A DNA stretch of 64,000 bases from JAPKZH01 sp964537875 (GCA_964537875.1 CAZIDN010000004.1:68458-132457), one strand, 5' to 3'. Numbered from the stretch's first letter, positions 9,358 to 18,068 are shown. Numbers and translations are program-made. The notes: generated from the sequence alone by a model not told the origin.

Positions 9358-9624
9358 AAAAGCATCTCCGTTTCCGTGAATATTGATCATCTATGATGTG
9401 GGTGGCGCCGATCAGGGCGCCCAGATGCCCGAAGCCGACATAAATCATGCTTTGGCTCCATGGGGCATCCCCTGATGAATACATCGCCAAATGCTCCCTG
9501 GAAAGGAGGCAGAGAGCAAAGCGATCGTTGGAGGGAAACCCGCTCAAAGGGTTTCCCTCCAAGAGTGTCCGACAGGACCCACGGAATACGAGTTTTTAGC
9601 CATCACGGAAACGGAGATGCTTTC
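9358..9624. mobile_element. MITE-like non-autonomous element, 267 bp, 22-bp terminal inverted repeats, 9-bp target duplication
   Basis: The left end begins AAAAGCATCTCCG and covers 9358-9379. The right end, 9603-9624, is its reverse complement over 22 bases with a mismatch only at the outermost base. Immediately outside both ends the same 9 bases, AACGTTCAG, occur in direct orientation (9349-9357 and 9625-9633). Terminal inverted repeats plus a duplicated target are the signature of DDE-transposase movement. Nothing inside resembles a transposase; the longest frame (leftward, about 75 codons) has no recognisable motif and starts outside the element's logic. The element therefore must move in trans. 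Inside it is a 14-bp perfect hairpin (9528-9562). Confidence 0.8.
9528..9562. repeat. Perfect 14-bp stem, 7-base loop hairpin inside the MITE-like element
   Basis: TTGGAGGGAAACCC (9528-9541), loop GCTCAAA, then the exact reverse complement (9549-9562). No T-tract follows on either strand, so it is not a standard terminator, although it would fold strongly in RNA or in single-stranded DNA. Confidence 0.75.
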
Positions 9625-9640
9625 AACGTTCAGGGATTGT

Positions 9641-9669
9641 TTGCAAATTTCTTCGGCTTTTAATAAAAT
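9641..9669 (+). promoter_or_regulatory. Promoter of the nuo operon
   Basis: TTGCAA (9641-9646), 17 bases, TAAAAT (9664-9669; 5 of 6). It lies just downstream of the right target duplication of the MITE and 24 bases before the nuoA start codon, so the leader is short. Confidence 0.55.
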
Positions 9670-9692
9670 CAATTCCCTTTGCCGAGCATCCT

Positions 9693-10037
9693 ATGATTGA
9701 GCTTTTCTTCGTTTTCCTCATCTTCGGGCTGTTGGGCGCCGTCTTGCTGTCCATGAACGCCCTGCTCGGCCCGAAACGGACGAATCCCCATAAAGAAAAG
9801 CCGTTCGAATGCGGCAGCCCCTACCTTCAAAACGAGATCAAGCCCTTTTCGGTCAAATTCTACCTAGTAGCTTTTCTCTTCCTGCTGTTCGATATCGAAG
9901 TCGTATTTTTCTTCCCCTGGGCTCTCATCTTCAAGCAGATGAAGGAGAGCGCACTTCTCATCATGTTGGCCTATGTCCTGGTGCTCGCCGTCGGATTCGT
10001 CTACGCCTGGAAAAAGGGCGCTTTCGAATGGGATTGA
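9693..10037 (+). CDS. nuoA: NADH-quinone oxidoreductase subunit A
   Basis: 114 residues with three predicted membrane helices and the family signatures PFECGSP and LFDIEVVFFFPWA, which form the quinone-channel lip of complex I together with NuoH. Length and topology are normal. It is the first gene of the nuo operon and overlaps nuoB by 10 bases. No clear Shine-Dalgarno sequence precedes ATG 9693; the start agrees with the family N-terminus. Confidence 0.93.
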   Translation: MIELFFVFLIFGLLGAVLLSMNALLGPKRTNPHKEKPFECGSPYLQNEIKPFSVKFYLVAFLFLLFDIEVVFFFPWALIFKQMKESALLIMLAYVLVLAVGFVYAWKKGAFEWD

Positions 10038-10519
10038 AGGATATGACCGGCAACTTTATTTATACCAAATTTAATTATGTGCTGGGCTGGGCTCGGAAAT
10101 TTTCCCTGTTCCATTATCCTTATGTCACGGCCTGCTGCGGCATGGAGTACATGTCGACGGCCTGCGCCCATTTCGATATCGACAGGTTCGGGGCCGGCTG
10201 GACGCGGTTCTCGCCCCGCCAGTCCGACCTTCTCCTGGTTGTCGGGACCATTTGCCAAAAGCAGGCGCCCGTCCTGAAGACCGTCTACGATCAGATGACC
10301 GAGCCCAAGTGGGTCATCGCTTTCGGAGCCTGTGCCGTGAGCGGCGGTATCTATGATAATTATGCCGTCGTCCAGGGTGTCGACCAGATCATCCCCGTGG
10401 ATGTCTATATTCCTGGCTGCCCGCCGCGGCCCGAGACCGTGCTTGACGGGCTACTCAAGCTGCAGGAAAAAATCCAGAAACAAGACCAGGATTGGCGATG
10501 GAAGAAAAGACGATCCTAG
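10028..10519 (+). CDS. nuoB: NADH-quinone oxidoreductase subunit B
   Basis: 163 residues; carries the N2 [4Fe-4S] cluster that passes electrons to quinone. Ligands are visible in TACCGMEYMS (tandem Cys), GACAVSGG and YIPGCPPRPE. Sequence between them (YDQMTEPKWVIAFGAC, VVQGVDQIIPVDVY) is typical. Start ATG 10028 overlaps nuoA; ATG 10043 is an alternative six codons into the frame (five residues shorter). The following nuoC start also overlaps its end. Confidence 0.93.
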   Translation: MGLKDMTGNFIYTKFNYVLGWARKFSLFHYPYVTACCGMEYMSTACAHFDIDRFGAGWTRFSPRQSDLLLVVGTICQKQAPVLKTVYDQMTEPKWVIAFGACAVSGGIYDNYAVVQGVDQIIPVDVYIPGCPPRPETVLDGLLKLQEKIQKQDQDWRWKKRRS

Positions 10520-10977
10520 ACGAACTCCGCAAAACGTTTCCTGAAAAGATCCTGGAGACATCTGCGTTTTTTGGAGACACCACGATTGTGATTGTCAAGG
10601 ATGCGCTGCTGGATATCGTCTATTTTTTGAGAAAGAAGCCCTATGAATTCAACATGCTTCTCGACTTGACCTGCGTGGACTATCGGGGTCGATCCCCCCG
10701 TTTCGAAATGGTCTATCACGTGTTTTCGCTGGCTGCCAAGAAGCGCCTGCGGATCAAGTTGTCAGTGCCTGACGACCGTCTGGCCGTGGACACGCTAGCC
10801 TCGATCTGGAAGAACGCCAACTGGCTGGAGCGTGAGGTCTATGACATGTTCGGGATCCGTTTCGAAGGCCATCCGGACCTCCGCCGCCTGTTCATGGTTG
10901 ACGGGTTTGAGGGCCATCCTCTCCGCAAGGACTATCCGCTGCGGAAGCGTCAGCCGTTGATTCCCTTGAGGAAATAG
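10498..10977 (+). CDS. nuoC: NADH-quinone oxidoreductase subunit C
   Basis: 159 residues of the 30-kDa subunit in the peripheral arm that packs against NuoD. The diagnostic C-terminal block is WLEREVYDMFGIRFEGHPDL followed by RRLF and PLRKDYPL. NuoC and NuoD are separate genes here, unlike the fused form of E. coli. ATG 10498 lies inside the nuoB 3' end; a TTG two codons upstream is less likely. Confidence 0.92.
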   Translation: MEEKTILDELRKTFPEKILETSAFFGDTTIVIVKDALLDIVYFLRKKPYEFNMLLDLTCVDYRGRSPRFEMVYHVFSLAAKKRLRIKLSVPDDRLAVDTLASIWKNANWLEREVYDMFGIRFEGHPDLRRLFMVDGFEGHPLRKDYPLRKRQPLIPLRK

Positions 10978-10978
10978 G

Positions 10979-12304
10979 ATGCCGACAAGACTCCAACGTG
11001 AAGCGAAGCCGGACAGCCTCCTGGTCAACATGGGGCCGTCCCATCCGGCCATGCACGGCGCGGTCCGGATCATGCTCGAGCTGGACGGCGAGCGAATCCT
11101 CAATTCCGAGTTGGAGCTCGGCTATCTGCACCGAGGGTTTGAAAAACTCTGCGAAAACCGGACGTTCTTCAACCTCCTCATCTACACCGACCGATTGAAT
11201 TACGTCTCTCCGCTGATCAATAACCTCGGCTATGTCATGACCGTTGAGAAGATGCTTGGACTGGATGTGCCCGAGCGGGCCCAGTACATCCGCGTCCTGA
11301 TGAGCGAGCTGTCCCGCGTCTCGGACCATCTGACCTGCCTGGCCGCCATGGCCATGGAGTGCGGAGCGTTCACGGTCTTTTTGTACAAGATGAAGGCCCG
11401 AGAGTTCGTTTGGGATGTCATCGAAGCCACCACGGGCGCACGGATGACGACCTCGTACATCCGCATCGGAGGCGTCCGGGCCGACCTGCATCCGGACTAT
11501 CGGTCATCCGTCCAAAAGGCGGTCCTGGAAACACGGAAAGTGCTCAAAGATGTCCACGGCCTTCTGGATAAGAACAAAATTTTCTTGAACAGGACGCGGG
11601 ATATCGGTGTCATGACCTCCGAAAATGCCCTCGGCTGGGGCTGGACGGGGCCGGCCCTGCGGTCCACGGGTATTGCCTATGATGTCCGCAGGGCGTTTCC
11701 CTATCTTGTCTATGACCGCTTGAAATTCGACATCCCGACGGGCGAACGGGGGGATAACTACGACCGCTACATGGTCCGGATGAAGGAGATGGAACAGAGC
11801 CTGCGCATCGTCGAGCAGTGCCTGGAGCGGCTTCCAAAATCCTCTCGGCCGCTCGCGGCCGGAGAGATCGATCCGGCCGAGGCCATCCAGGCCGGCCGAA
11901 GCCAAAAGCCCAAAGAAAAGATCCGCATCTCTCCGAACCTGGAGGGCGCAGAGAAGGACGTCACCAAGGACATCCTAACGGCCAAAGGCGGCTGCATTAT
12001 TCCTCCCAAAGAGGATACCTACACGACCATCGAAGGCTTGATCAGCCATTTCAAATTCTTCATGAAAGGCCACGGCATCCGGCCGCCCAAGGGCGAAGCT
12101 TATTTTTCCGTGGAGGGCGGCAACGGCGAACTGGGCTACTATATCGTTTCCGACGGAAGCGACAAACCCTACCGGCTCCACCTCCGCGCGCCGTGTCTTC
12201 ATCTCCTGGCCGCCCTGGAAGAGCTGATCAAGGGACGCTATGTGGCCGATGTCATCCCGACCTTCGGCAGTCTGAACATCATTTTAGGAGAGCTGGACAG
12301 GTGA
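10979..12304 (+). CDS. nuoD: NADH-quinone oxidoreductase subunit D
   Basis: 441 residues; the 49-kDa subunit that shapes the quinone pocket. N-terminal NMGPSHPAMHGAVRIMLELD and HRGFEK, and C-terminal LGYYIVSDGSDKPYRLHLRA, are the family signatures. It is longer than usual (about 400) because of roughly 35-40 extra residues near 290-335 (around GRSQKPKEKIRISPNLEGAE) just before the conserved YTTIEGLISHFK. Its stop TGA overlaps the GTG start of nuoE. Confidence 0.93.
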   Translation: MPTRLQREAKPDSLLVNMGPSHPAMHGAVRIMLELDGERILNSELELGYLHRGFEKLCENRTFFNLLIYTDRLNYVSPLINNLGYVMTVEKMLGLDVPERAQYIRVLMSELSRVSDHLTCLAAMAMECGAFTVFLYKMKAREFVWDVIEATTGARMTTSYIRIGGVRADLHPDYRSSVQKAVLETRKVLKDVHGLLDKNKIFLNRTRDIGVMTSENALGWGWTGPALRSTGIAYDVRRAFPYLVYDRLKFDIPTGERGDNYDRYMVRMKEMEQSLRIVEQCLERLPKSSRPLAAGEIDPAEAIQAGRSQKPKEKIRISPNLEGAEKDVTKDILTAKGGCIIPPKEDTYTTIEGLISHFKFFMKGHGIRPPKGEAYFSVEGGNGELGYYIVSDGSDKPYRLHLRAPCLHLLAALEELIKGRYVADVIPTFGSLNIILGELDR

Positions 12305-12774
12305 TCGCAGGCCTTTCCTCCGAGTTGAAGAAGAAGATCGCCGAGGTCGTCGCCCGCTATCCGAAAAAAGAAGCGGCCATCCTGCCGGTGCTGCATCTCA
12401 TCCAGAGGGAAACAGGCGCAATCGGGGCAGATGAAGAACGGTGGGTGGCCGGCCTCCTCGAGATCAGGCCTATCAAGGTCCGGGAGGTTGTGACCTTTTA
12501 TACGATGTACCATCAAAAGCCGGTTGGCCGATACCATATCCAGGTCTGTTCCAACCTGCCCTGTTCCCTGATGGGGGGTGAAAAGGTGATCGATCACCTC
12601 CAGAAGAGACTGGGGATCAAAATCGGCGAGACGACGCCGGATCAAAGATTCACCCTGTCCGAAGTGGAATGCCTGGGCGCCTGCGAACAAGCCCCCTGCA
12701 TGATGATCAATTTTGATTACTACGGCGATCTCACCCCGGAAAAGATCGATGGCCTTCTCAAAGGCTTGGACTAG
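12301..12774 (+). CDS. nuoE: NADH-quinone oxidoreductase subunit E (24 kDa, [2Fe-2S])
   Basis: 157 residues starting at GTG 12301, which overlaps the nuoD stop (translational coupling). A thioredoxin-like fold carries the N1a [2Fe-2S] cluster with ligands in CSNLPC and CLGACEQAPC. The N-terminal helical part (YPKKEAAILPVLHLIQRETG, REVVTFYTMYH) is standard. It works with NuoF and NuoG as the NADH-oxidising module. Confidence 0.92.
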   Translation: MIAGLSSELKKKIAEVVARYPKKEAAILPVLHLIQRETGAIGADEERWVAGLLEIRPIKVREVVTFYTMYHQKPVGRYHIQVCSNLPCSLMGGEKVIDHLQKRLGIKIGETTPDQRFTLSEVECLGACEQAPCMMINFDYYGDLTPEKIDGLLKGLD

Positions 12775-12778
12775 ACAC

Positions 12779-14032
12779 GTGGACGAGAAAATCTTGACGG
12801 AGCATTTCGGCCTGGCCAATCTTTATGAAATCGAGGCCTACCTGAAACGGGGGGGCTACCGGGCCGTGACGAAGGCGCTCCAAGAGATGACGCCGGCCGG
12901 GATCATGGACGAAGTCAAGAAGGCCGGCCTCCGGGGCAGGGGAGGAGCCGGTTTCCCGGCTGGAATGAAATGGAGTTTTGTCCCGAAGACGAGCGACAAG
13001 CCCAAGTACCTCTGCGTCAATGCCGATGAAGGAGAGCCCGGGACATTCAAAGATCGATATATCCTCACTCACAATCCCCATCTCGTGATCGAGGGCATCA
13101 TCATCACCTCGTTCAGCGTCGGCATTCATGCCGCCTACGTTTACATCCGGGGCGAGTATGAGGCCGTCGCCCAGCGCTTGGAGCAGGCCCTTGCTCAAGC
13201 TGCCCAGAAAGGCTATTTGGGGAAGGATATTCTCGGCAGCGGTTTTGATCTGGACATCCTCGTCCACCGCGGCGCCGGGGCCTATATCTGCGGCGAAGAA
13301 ACGGCCCTTCTGGAATCACTCGAAGGAAAGCGCGGCCACCCCAGGCTCAAGCCGCCTTTCCCGGCTACGGTCGGGCTCTTTCAATGTCCCACCGTGATCA
13401 ACAACGTCGAGACCCTGGCCAACATCCCGGTCATCATTCAAAAGGGGGCCCCATGGTTCTTGGACAAGGGATTGGCCAAGGACGGCGGAACTCGGATTTT
13501 CGGAGTGAGCGGACCGGTCGTCCGTCCGGGCATCTACGAGCTTCCGGTCGGCACCAGCCTGAGGGAAATCATCTATACCCATGCCGGCGGTCTGAAACCG
13601 GGGAAAAAATTAAAGGCGGTCATCCCCGGCGGCATGTCGGCGCCGATCTTGAAGGCCGATGAAATCGACATCAAGATGGATTTCGATTCTCTGGCCGGAG
13701 TCGGCTCTATGCTGGGTTCGGCCGCCGTCATCGTCATCGACGAGGCTACGCCGATCCTGGACGTCCTGACAAAAGTGGCCAAATTCTATGCCCATGAGTC
13801 CTGCGGCCAGTGCACGCCCTGCCGCATCGGAACGTCCTGGATTCACAAAATCATCAAGCGGATGAGCGCCGGCCATGGCGAGAAAGGCGATGTGGACGAG
13901 CTCGTCCGGCTGGCTTCAAACATCAAAGGAAAAACCCTTTGTCCGATGGGAGATGCAGCGTCCCTGCCGGTTCTTTCTCTCGCCCAGAAATTCAAGAACG
14001 AATTGGAGTCCTGTCTGAGGGACGGATCATGA
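12779..14032 (+). CDS. nuoF: NADH-quinone oxidoreductase subunit F (51 kDa, FMN and NADH binding)
   Basis: 417 residues; binds FMN and NADH and carries the N3 [4Fe-4S] cluster. Motifs: GLRGRGGAGFPAGMKW, NADEGEPGTFKDR, GAGAYICGEETALLESLEGK and the cluster loop ESCGQCTPCRIGT. I chose GTG 12779, four bases after the nuoE stop, because the family homology begins soon after. The in-frame ATG at 12713 lies inside nuoE and would add 22 unconserved residues. The stop overlaps the ATG of nuoG. Confidence 0.92.
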   Translation: MDEKILTEHFGLANLYEIEAYLKRGGYRAVTKALQEMTPAGIMDEVKKAGLRGRGGAGFPAGMKWSFVPKTSDKPKYLCVNADEGEPGTFKDRYILTHNPHLVIEGIIITSFSVGIHAAYVYIRGEYEAVAQRLEQALAQAAQKGYLGKDILGSGFDLDILVHRGAGAYICGEETALLESLEGKRGHPRLKPPFPATVGLFQCPTVINNVETLANIPVIIQKGAPWFLDKGLAKDGGTRIFGVSGPVVRPGIYELPVGTSLREIIYTHAGGLKPGKKLKAVIPGGMSAPILKADEIDIKMDFDSLAGVGSMLGSAAVIVIDEATPILDVLTKVAKFYAHESCGQCTPCRIGTSWIHKIIKRMSAGHGEKGDVDELVRLASNIKGKTLCPMGDAASLPVLSLAQKFKNELESCLRDGS

Positions 14033-15594
14033 TGATGGAAAGCGCGTCGATCAAGATCGTCATTGATGACCGGCCGATCGAGGTCCCGCAAGGGACGACG
14101 GTCCTCCAGGCCGCCCAACAGGCCGGCATTCACATCCCCCATCTCTGTTTTCATCCGGCCTTTGTCCCGGAAGGAAGCTGCCGGATCTGCCTGGTCGAAA
14201 TCGAAGGCTTGCCCAAGCTGGAGCTCGCCTGCGCCACGGCGGTCCGGGACGGCATGAAAATTTCGACGCAGAGCCCGCGGGTTCGGGAAGCCCGGCGCGG
14301 CGTGCTCGAATTCTTGCTGGCGGATCATCCCCTGGATTGTCCGATCTGCGACAAAGCCGGCGAATGCAAGCTCCAGGATTATTACCAGGAATACGGTCTG
14401 TTCGAGGGCGCCTTCAAGGAAGCCAAGGAAAAAAGGGATAAAATCATCAAGATCGCTGAGAAACTGATCCTGGATCGGGAACGCTGTATCCTCTGCACAC
14501 GCTGTGTCCGGTTCCTTTCGGAAATCACGAAGACCCAGGAGTTGGGTGTCTTCCGGCGCGGGATCCATTCGGAAATATCGACGTATGAAGGCGCCCCGGT
14601 CCAGAACAACTACTCCGGAAATCTGGTTGACCTGTGTCCCGTCGGGGCCATCACGGATACGGAATTCCGGTTCAAAACACGGACCTGGTTTCTGGTCCAG
14701 AGCGAATCGATTTGCCCCCTGTGCAGCCGCGGCTGCAACATTTATGTGGATTATCACCCGGGCTTTACCCGAATTCCCGGAACGGCCAAGATCTATAGGA
14801 TCAGGGCCCGTGAAAACTTAGATGTCAACGGCCGTTGGATCTGTGATTTCGGCCGCTACGGCTTTCCTTCTTTGGAGAAGGACCGAGGGGACAAGATCCT
14901 CTGGAAAAAAGTGGGGCGGGATACGATCATGAGTTGGGAGAAAATCCTCAGCCTGCTCGCAGAAAAGCTACGCCCGCGCCATCGCGCTAAAAATACCTCG
15001 AGCATCGCGGTCATCGCCAATACCTGGATGACGAATGAAGAGCTGTTCCTTCTCAAAAAGATCTTCATGGATGACTTGGGCTTGAAAAAGATATTTTTTG
15101 CCGACCCTAAGCCGGGACCGGAAGACGGCTTTCTTCTTCAGGCCGAACGCTCGCCGAACGCACGGGGAGCTAAAGAAATAGGTTTGGAATTAAACCCCTT
15201 GAGCCTCGAGGGCTTATCGCAGAACACGGATATTCTGATCATCTTCGGGCAGTTTCTCGCTGACCTGTACAATCCGGCGAGCCTAAAAAACGCCCTGGAT
15301 AAGATCGGGACAAAAGCCTTTGTCACATCTCATCCGAGCGGCCTCGAATCCTATGTCGATTTTATCCTCCCCGCCTCAGGGATCTTGGAAAAGAGCGGCT
15401 CGCTGACCAATAAGGACGGAAAGATCCAATCCTTATCGGCCGTCCACCCGCCCTGCGGAGACAGCCGGCCGGAATGGTCCGTTCTCGTCGACTTGGCCAA
15501 GGAATTAAGGATCAACGCCGGGTTTTACAGCCGGATGACTCGACCGGAAGTGATCCTCAAGGAAATGGGTAAGGAGATTGCTTTTTTTCGATAA
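14029..15594 (+). CDS. nuoG: NADH-quinone oxidoreductase subunit G (short form)
   Basis: 521 residues, shorter than many NuoG proteins (about 650-900). Cluster ligands from the N-terminus: plant-ferredoxin-type [2Fe-2S] (CFHPAFVPEGSCRIC plus LACAT), the His-ligated [4Fe-4S] motif HPLDCPICDKAGEC, CILCTRC with LCPVGAI, and an N7-type set CPLCSRGC with a later Cys in WICDFG. The C-terminal molybdopterin-oxidoreductase-like domain is cut short but keeps FILPASGILEKSGS. Three consecutive ATGs begin at 14029; the first overlaps the nuoF stop. Confidence 0.9.
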   Translation: MMMESASIKIVIDDRPIEVPQGTTVLQAAQQAGIHIPHLCFHPAFVPEGSCRICLVEIEGLPKLELACATAVRDGMKISTQSPRVREARRGVLEFLLADHPLDCPICDKAGECKLQDYYQEYGLFEGAFKEAKEKRDKIIKIAEKLILDRERCILCTRCVRFLSEITKTQELGVFRRGIHSEISTYEGAPVQNNYSGNLVDLCPVGAITDTEFRFKTRTWFLVQSESICPLCSRGCNIYVDYHPGFTRIPGTAKIYRIRARENLDVNGRWICDFGRYGFPSLEKDRGDKILWKKVGRDTIMSWEKILSLLAEKLRPRHRAKNTSSIAVIANTWMTNEELFLLKKIFMDDLGLKKIFFADPKPGPEDGFLLQAERSPNARGAKEIGLELNPLSLEGLSQNTDILIIFGQFLADLYNPASLKNALDKIGTKAFVTSHPSGLESYVDFILPASGILEKSGSLTNKDGKIQSLSAVHPPCGDSRPEWSVLVDLAKELRINAGFYSRMTRPEVILKEMGKEIAFFR

Positions 15595-15603
15595 AGAGCC
15601 ATC

Positions 15604-16680
15604 ATGGATATCGTGATTGTTTTGATCAAAGTTGTCCTGGCGCTCGTCTGGTTTCTCGTCCTGACCCTCTACCTGACCTGGCTGGAACGAAAAGAAAGCG
15701 CGGTCATCCAGGATCGGGTCGGGGCCAACCGAGCTTCGGTCTTCGGCATCCGCATCCTCGGCCTTTTCCAGCCGTTCGCCGACGCCATCAAGATGATCTT
15801 CAAGGAGGATTTTATCCCCGCCTTTTCCAAGAAGTTTCTCCATACTCTGGCCCCGTTTCTTTCCTTTTTCTTTGTCGCCATTTGCATTTCTGCAATGCCT
15901 TTTGGAAATGATATCCAGCTCGGCGGACGCACGATCAGCCTCCAGATCTTTGATGCCGACGTCGGCTTGCTGTTCGTCCTAGCCATGCTCTCGCTGGGGA
16001 TCTACGGCATCCTCCTCAGCGGTTGGGCGTCCAATAACAGGTATTCTCTTCTCGGCGGCATCCGCGGAGCCGCCCAGCTCATCTCCTATGAGGTGGCCTT
16101 GGGATTGTCGCTCGTCGGCTTGATCATGGTCTTTCCCAGCCTGAAGCTCTCCGAGATCGTCCAGTCCCAAGGGGGTCTGTTGTTCGGCTTCCTGCCGAAA
16201 TGGGGAGTCTTTCTTCAGCCGCTGGGATTCATCATTTTCCTGTTCGCGGCTCTGGCCGAGACGAAACGGGTCCCGTTTGACCTTCCCGAGGGCGAATCGG
16301 AGATCATCGGGTTCTTCACGGAATACGGCGGGCTAAAGTGGGGGCTGTTCATGATGACGGATTTCATGGAGATCATCATCGTCTCGACCCTGCTCACGAC
16401 CTTGTTTTTCGGCGGCTGGCAGGTCCCCTGGCTGAGCGCCGACGGCTTTCAATTTCCCTGGGGAGGGCAGTGGCTGATGGCCCGCTGGCTGGTCATTGTC
16501 CTTCAAGTCCTGGCCTTCAACATCAAAGTGTTTTTCTTCTGCTGGCTTCAGATCCTGATTCGATGGACGTATCCCCGGTTCCGCTATGACCAGCTTATGG
16601 ACATGGGCTGGAAACTGCTTGTCCCGCTCAGCCTGGTCAATATCGTCGGGACAGGCCTGCTCTTGATGGTGATCAAATAA
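15604..16680 (+). CDS. nuoH: NADH-quinone oxidoreductase subunit H
   Basis: 358 residues with about eight membrane helices; links the peripheral arm to the membrane arm and contributes to the quinone chamber. Signatures are LTWLERKESAVIQDRVGANR, ALAETKRVPFDLPEGESEI and WTYPRFRYDQLMDMGWK. Length is normal for the family. It sits nine bases after nuoG and one base before nuoI. Confidence 0.94.
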   Translation: MDIVIVLIKVVLALVWFLVLTLYLTWLERKESAVIQDRVGANRASVFGIRILGLFQPFADAIKMIFKEDFIPAFSKKFLHTLAPFLSFFFVAICISAMPFGNDIQLGGRTISLQIFDADVGLLFVLAMLSLGIYGILLSGWASNNRYSLLGGIRGAAQLISYEVALGLSLVGLIMVFPSLKLSEIVQSQGGLLFGFLPKWGVFLQPLGFIIFLFAALAETKRVPFDLPEGESEIIGFFTEYGGLKWGLFMMTDFMEIIIVSTLLTTLFFGGWQVPWLSADGFQFPWGGQWLMARWLVIVLQVLAFNIKVFFFCWLQILIRWTYPRFRYDQLMDMGWKLLVPLSLVNIVGTGLLLMVIK

Positions 16681-16681
16681 G

Positions 16682-17155
16682 ATGATCAGATCACTCGGAT
16701 ATTTTTGGGAGTTGATCAAGGGGAGCCTGATCACGGCCCGCCACTTCGTCGTGAATATGTGGTTCCATACTCTAAAACTCTTCGGGATCAAGACCAAGCG
16801 CAGAGGAGCTGTGACCATCCAGTACCCCGAGCAGAAAAAAGCCTTGGCATCCAGGCATCGGAGCCTTCAGCGCCTGTTGAAACGACAGGACCTGAAGCCG
16901 AGGTGCGTTTCCTGTATGCTATGCGTCACGGTCTGTCCCTCGGAATGCATCTATATCGAAGCCGCGGAAGACTCCGACCCGGACATCCAGAAATATCCTT
17001 CCACCTTCATCATCGACCTCAGCCGCTGCTGCTTCTGCGGCTTTTGTGTAGAAGCCTGCCCCGAAGATGCCATTCGCATGGATACGGGAAAAATCGATCT
17101 GGCCCAGTCCACACGGCAGGACCTCATCTACGACCTCGACAAACTCCTGAAATGA
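16682..17155 (+). CDS. nuoI: NADH-quinone oxidoreductase subunit I
   Basis: 157 residues with two [4Fe-4S] ferredoxin motifs, CVSCMLCVTVCP and CCFCGFCVEACP (clusters N6a and N6b), and an N-terminal amphipathic segment typical of NuoI. It is the last nuo gene here. The next gene is an MBL-fold hydrolase whose ATG overlaps the nuoI stop, so the antiporter-type subunits J-N must be encoded elsewhere or be missing. Confidence 0.93.
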   Translation: MIRSLGYFWELIKGSLITARHFVVNMWFHTLKLFGIKTKRRGAVTIQYPEQKKALASRHRSLQRLLKRQDLKPRCVSCMLCVTVCPSECIYIEAAEDSDPDIQKYPSTFIIDLSRCCFCGFCVEACPEDAIRMDTGKIDLAQSTRQDLIYDLDKLLK

Positions 17156-18009
17156 TGATCGACAAACTCGCTTTGGGGGATTTCCAAGTCTACGGCCTCT
17201 GTGATGGATTTTTCTCCTTGGACGGAGGCGCCATGTTCGGCGTCATTCCCAAGGTTCTGTGGGAGAAAAAGGCGCCGGCCGATGCCAAGAATCGGATCCG
17301 GCTTGCCCTGAGGTCTCTCCTGGTCCGGACGGGCAAAGCCCTGGTCCTCGTCGAGACCGGCCTGGGGACGAAGACGTCCAAGAAATTATCCGAAATCTAC
17401 GAGATCTCGCTCGACCCGGGTCTTCTGCCTTCGCTTCAGAGCCTGGGCCTCAAGGCCGAAGACATCGATTACGTCATCAACACCCATCTTCATTTCGACC
17501 ATTGCGGCGGAAATACGGTCGAACAGGAAGGGAGGACGATCGTCCCCGCTTTCCCGAGGGCAAAGTATGTCATCCAGGAAGGGGAGTGGAACGATGCCCA
17601 GCATCCGAACGCACGGGATAGAGCGAGCTATCTCACCGAGAACTTCATGCCCCTTGAAAAAACCGGTCAACTCCTTCTTGTCAAAGGAAATACGGAAATC
17701 ACAGATGGCCTGGACGTGATCCTGACGCCGGGACATACGGCAGCCCACCAGAGCGTGAAAATCACATCCCAGGGAAATGTCCTGTTCTATCTGGGCGATC
17801 TCGTGCCAAGCGCGGCCCACATCGGCCTTTCCTATGTCATGAGCTATGACCTCTATCCTCTGGAGACGATGAAGACGAAAAAGAAGGTCTATGAGCGGGC
17901 GCTGGCAGAAAATTGGACCTTGGCCTTCGTCCATGATCCCGACCATTCTTTCGGAAAGGTCGCCCAGGTCGGTTCCAAGTTTGAATTCCGGCCTGCGAGC
18001 GTTGATTGA
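17152..18009 (+). CDS. MBL-fold metallo-hydrolase (lactonase-like)
   Basis: 285 residues, no signal peptide. The metallo-beta-lactamase metal motif is NTHLHFDHCGG, with later ligands in TPGHTAAHQ, YLGDLVPS and FVHDPDH. The arrangement is closest to the AHL-lactonase/RNase-Z-like cytosolic hydrolases, but the substrate cannot be deduced. ATG 17152 overlaps the nuoI stop, indicating co-translation with complex I; a link to respiration is only positional. The last codons overlap the malic enzyme promoter. Confidence 0.82.
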   Translation: MMIDKLALGDFQVYGLCDGFFSLDGGAMFGVIPKVLWEKKAPADAKNRIRLALRSLLVRTGKALVLVETGLGTKTSKKLSEIYEISLDPGLLPSLQSLGLKAEDIDYVINTHLHFDHCGGNTVEQEGRTIVPAFPRAKYVIQEGEWNDAQHPNARDRASYLTENFMPLEKTGQLLLVKGNTEITDGLDVILTPGHTAAHQSVKITSQGNVLFYLGDLVPSAAHIGLSYVMSYDLYPLETMKTKKKVYERALAENWTLAFVHDPDHSFGKVAQVGSKFEFRPASVD

Positions 18010-18033
18010 CTTTCATGCCTGAAGGACTATAAT
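18006..18033 (+). promoter_or_regulatory. Strong promoter of the malic enzyme gene
   Basis: TTGACT (18006-18011), 16 bases, TATAAT (18028-18033). A perfect AAGGAGG ribosome site (18054-18060) lies eight bases before the ATG. The -35 box overlaps the stop codon of the preceding hydrolase gene. Confidence 0.7.
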
Positions 18034-18068
18034 ACAATCTCTTTTTTTAATTGAAGGAGGTCTCATAA

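Noticed and set aside
9335..9562. Leftward 75-codon frame across the MITE-like element as a transposase
   Set aside because: No DDE-type motif, begins in the hairpin and runs past the element end; too short.
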